A stretch of DNA of 46,235 bases, taken from NCBI GenBank assembly GCA_905221605.1, contig CAJNDS010001524.1:483501-529735 (forward strand), given 5' to 3'. Source of the stretch: Symbiodinium natans. Lineage: Eukaryota; Sar; Dinophyceae; Suessiales; Symbiodiniaceae. Position numbers and translations under genes: made by a program. A model generated the notes under the pieces. It was not told the DNA's origin. It did no database searches and saw only the letters and a program-made list of their open reading frames with translations. Shown here piece by piece: positions 45,116-46,235 of the stretch (position 1 is the stretch's first letter; the number at the start of each line of letters is the position of its first letter).

Positions 45116-45415
45116 CTGTGCTCGGGGGCTGAATAGGGTTTAGGCTTAAGGTTTATAGGATTTATAGGGTTCACAGAGTTTAGGGCTTGGGGTTTAGGGC
45201 TTAAGAATCCTATAGGGTTTTATTGGGTTCACAGGGTTTAGAGGGCTTAGAGGGGTTTAGAGGGTTAGAGGCTTAGAGGGTTGAGAGGGTTTGTCGGCAC
45301 TCGAAAGACTAGGCTGTACCGTCCGAAGTTTTCAGAGAACCCCCACAGCACCTATACTTGTACTCGGAAAGAATAGAAACCCGAAACCCGAAACCCGAAA
45401 CCCTAAACCCTAAAC

Positions 45416-45466
45416 CGCCCATCCATGTGCTCGCACGTGCCGCGTGCCTTCAGAAAATCCACGGTG
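45416..45466 (-). CDS. Exon upstream of the methyltransferase-like exon
   Basis: GCTCAG|C then TVDFLKARGTCEHMDGR, donor CG|GTTTAGGG supplied by telomeric repeat. Phase does not fit directly onto 45115, so a border or a small exon is missing. Confidence 0.5.
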
Positions 45467-45559
45467 CTGAGCCCAAACCTGGGGCTTCAGGTTTCAGGTT
45501 TAGGGTTAGGGGTTTAGGGTTCAGGGTTTCGGTTGATCTTAGGCTGGCTCTGAATCTGA

Positions 45560-45560
45560 A

Positions 45561-45602
<42 letters not shown>
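45560..45602. repeat. G42 homopolymer
   Basis: The longest of about 17 G or C runs of 10 nt or more in the window. Others: 5366, 6398, 9945, 15835, 17075, 20100, 20500, 21803, 23478 (C36), 27383, 31115, 32968, 41330. Confidence 0.97.
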
Positions 45603-45603
<1 letters not shown>

Positions 45604-45832
45604 GGGGACCTGCAGAGATAAGAACGCGACTCCCTGATGATATCTCATGATTGAGGACCCTCAAGCCTAAACCCTAAAAAACCCCAAATCCCCTCAACAA
45701 AAACTGTTTGTTTTTGGTTGAGGGGCTTCGGTCATCAATGAGGTGACCTAAGCTGCCTAACTCAGGCACGGATTTCCCTAGGGGGTATGTAGGCGGTGCC
45801 CCTACATTCATGGCTCGTGTGCTCTGCAAGGC

Positions 45833-46228
45833 ATGGCTGGCTCTTATGGACCACCTCTGGACGGAGTTTCAGGTCTTGTGTTCAACACGTCTGCTTTCGC
45901 CGAAGAACACAAGGCCCCAAAGCCTTCAGCACGCAAGTGTCAGCAGAAAGGGATCCCTTTCCTTCTGCTTGGAGTGCGTCGAGTCGCAAGGAAAGGGTGG
46001 AGAAGCTCTCTGAGGCTGCTGCGCGGCAATCACTTCCGCCAACGTCACAGTCTCCACAGCGAAGCTGAGCTGGAAGTCAGCAAACCTGGCCACCAGCAAA
46101 GTCCTAAACACTACTATACAGGGTTGAACCCAGAAAAAACTTTGCAATCATTTCAATACGTTGAGGAACTTCTGACCCGTCCGGAACTTGCCGAAGCAGT
46201 GTTACGGTTTGTAGGGTTTAGAGTCTAG
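45833..46228 (+). CDS. Open frame at the window edge, unrecognised
   Basis: MAGSYGPPLDGVSGLVFNT, SAFAEEHKAPKPSARKCQQ, then a basic middle (RRVARKGWRSSLRLLRG) and SFQYVEELLTRPELAEAVL before the frame enters TTTAGGG. Two other plus frames are partly open (ARVLCKAWLALMDHLWTEF), so exon structure is uncertain. It may continue beyond the window. Confidence 0.4.
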   Translation: MAGSYGPPLDGVSGLVFNTSAFAEEHKAPKPSARKCQQKGIPFLLLGVRRVARKGWRSSLRLLRGNHFRQRHSLHSEAELEVSKPGHQQSPKHYYTGLNPEKTLQSFQYVEELLTRPELAEAVLRFVGFRV

Positions 46229-46235
46229 AGGGTTT

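Noticed and set aside
1-46235. tRNA, rRNA, bacterial operons or organelle genes
   Set aside because: No cloverleaf or rRNA-like segments noticed, no Shine-Dalgarno-spaced gene series, and coding sequence is split by spliceosomal-type introns.

Overview
This window looks like nuclear DNA of a dinoflagellate. The telomere-type heptamer TTTAGGG/CCCTAAA is scattered over almost all of it. Coding sequence is split into short exons of about 30-600 bp. Most introns I could place use GC (sometimes GA) donors with AG|G acceptors, which is a known dinoflagellate habit. An ankyrin protein with an N-terminal ubiquitin-like fold and an intron-rich purple acid phosphatase fit the same picture. I cannot name the species. 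There are no rRNA or tRNA genes, no CRISPR array and no bacterial operon.

Layout. 0.6-2.1 kb: minus-strand exons of an RS-domain (SR-like) protein. 4.4-7.6 kb: minus-strand exons of unrecognised gene(s). 7.8-8.1 kb: plus-strand 3' end of a gene. 8.7-10.8 kb: plus-strand seven-exon gene for a Gly/Pro/Ile/Met-rich protein. 10.9-11.4 kb: minus-strand exons. 11.6-12.5 kb: plus-strand gene end. 14.8-16.2 kb: four phase-compatible minus-strand exons of a helical (TPR-like) protein. 16.9-20.8 kb: mainly minus-strand exons. 21.9-24.4 kb: plus-strand gene ends. 25.3-26.8 kb: minus-strand UBL-ankyrin gene. 27.5-34.4 kb: scattered exons on both strands around a 0.9-kb degenerate telomere-like satellite. 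34.7-39.5 kb: minus-strand purple acid phosphatase with 8 or 9 exons. 39.7-46.2 kb: more exons on both strands, including one with an FkbM-methyltransferase-like motif.

Main result. The telomeric arrays are mostly not intergenic. They lie in introns, and several introns begin or end inside the repeat (donor GTTTAGGG or GTGTTTAGGG, acceptor CCCTAAG|G). Some introns of 48-84 nt are wholly or mostly repeat. A second intron class, about 115-135 nt, consists of terminal-inverted-repeat elements that behave as introners. Four of them interrupt the phosphatase gene, and in each the sequence at the GC donor is approximately repeated just after the acceptor. At least five further small inverted-repeat families occur here, some also inside introns.

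Limits. Most exon calls rest on reading-frame openness, splice-like borders and compatible phases, read by eye. Only the phosphatase and the ankyrin protein are recognised with high confidence. Where both strands or two frames are open I say so. Transcript data would settle most of these calls.
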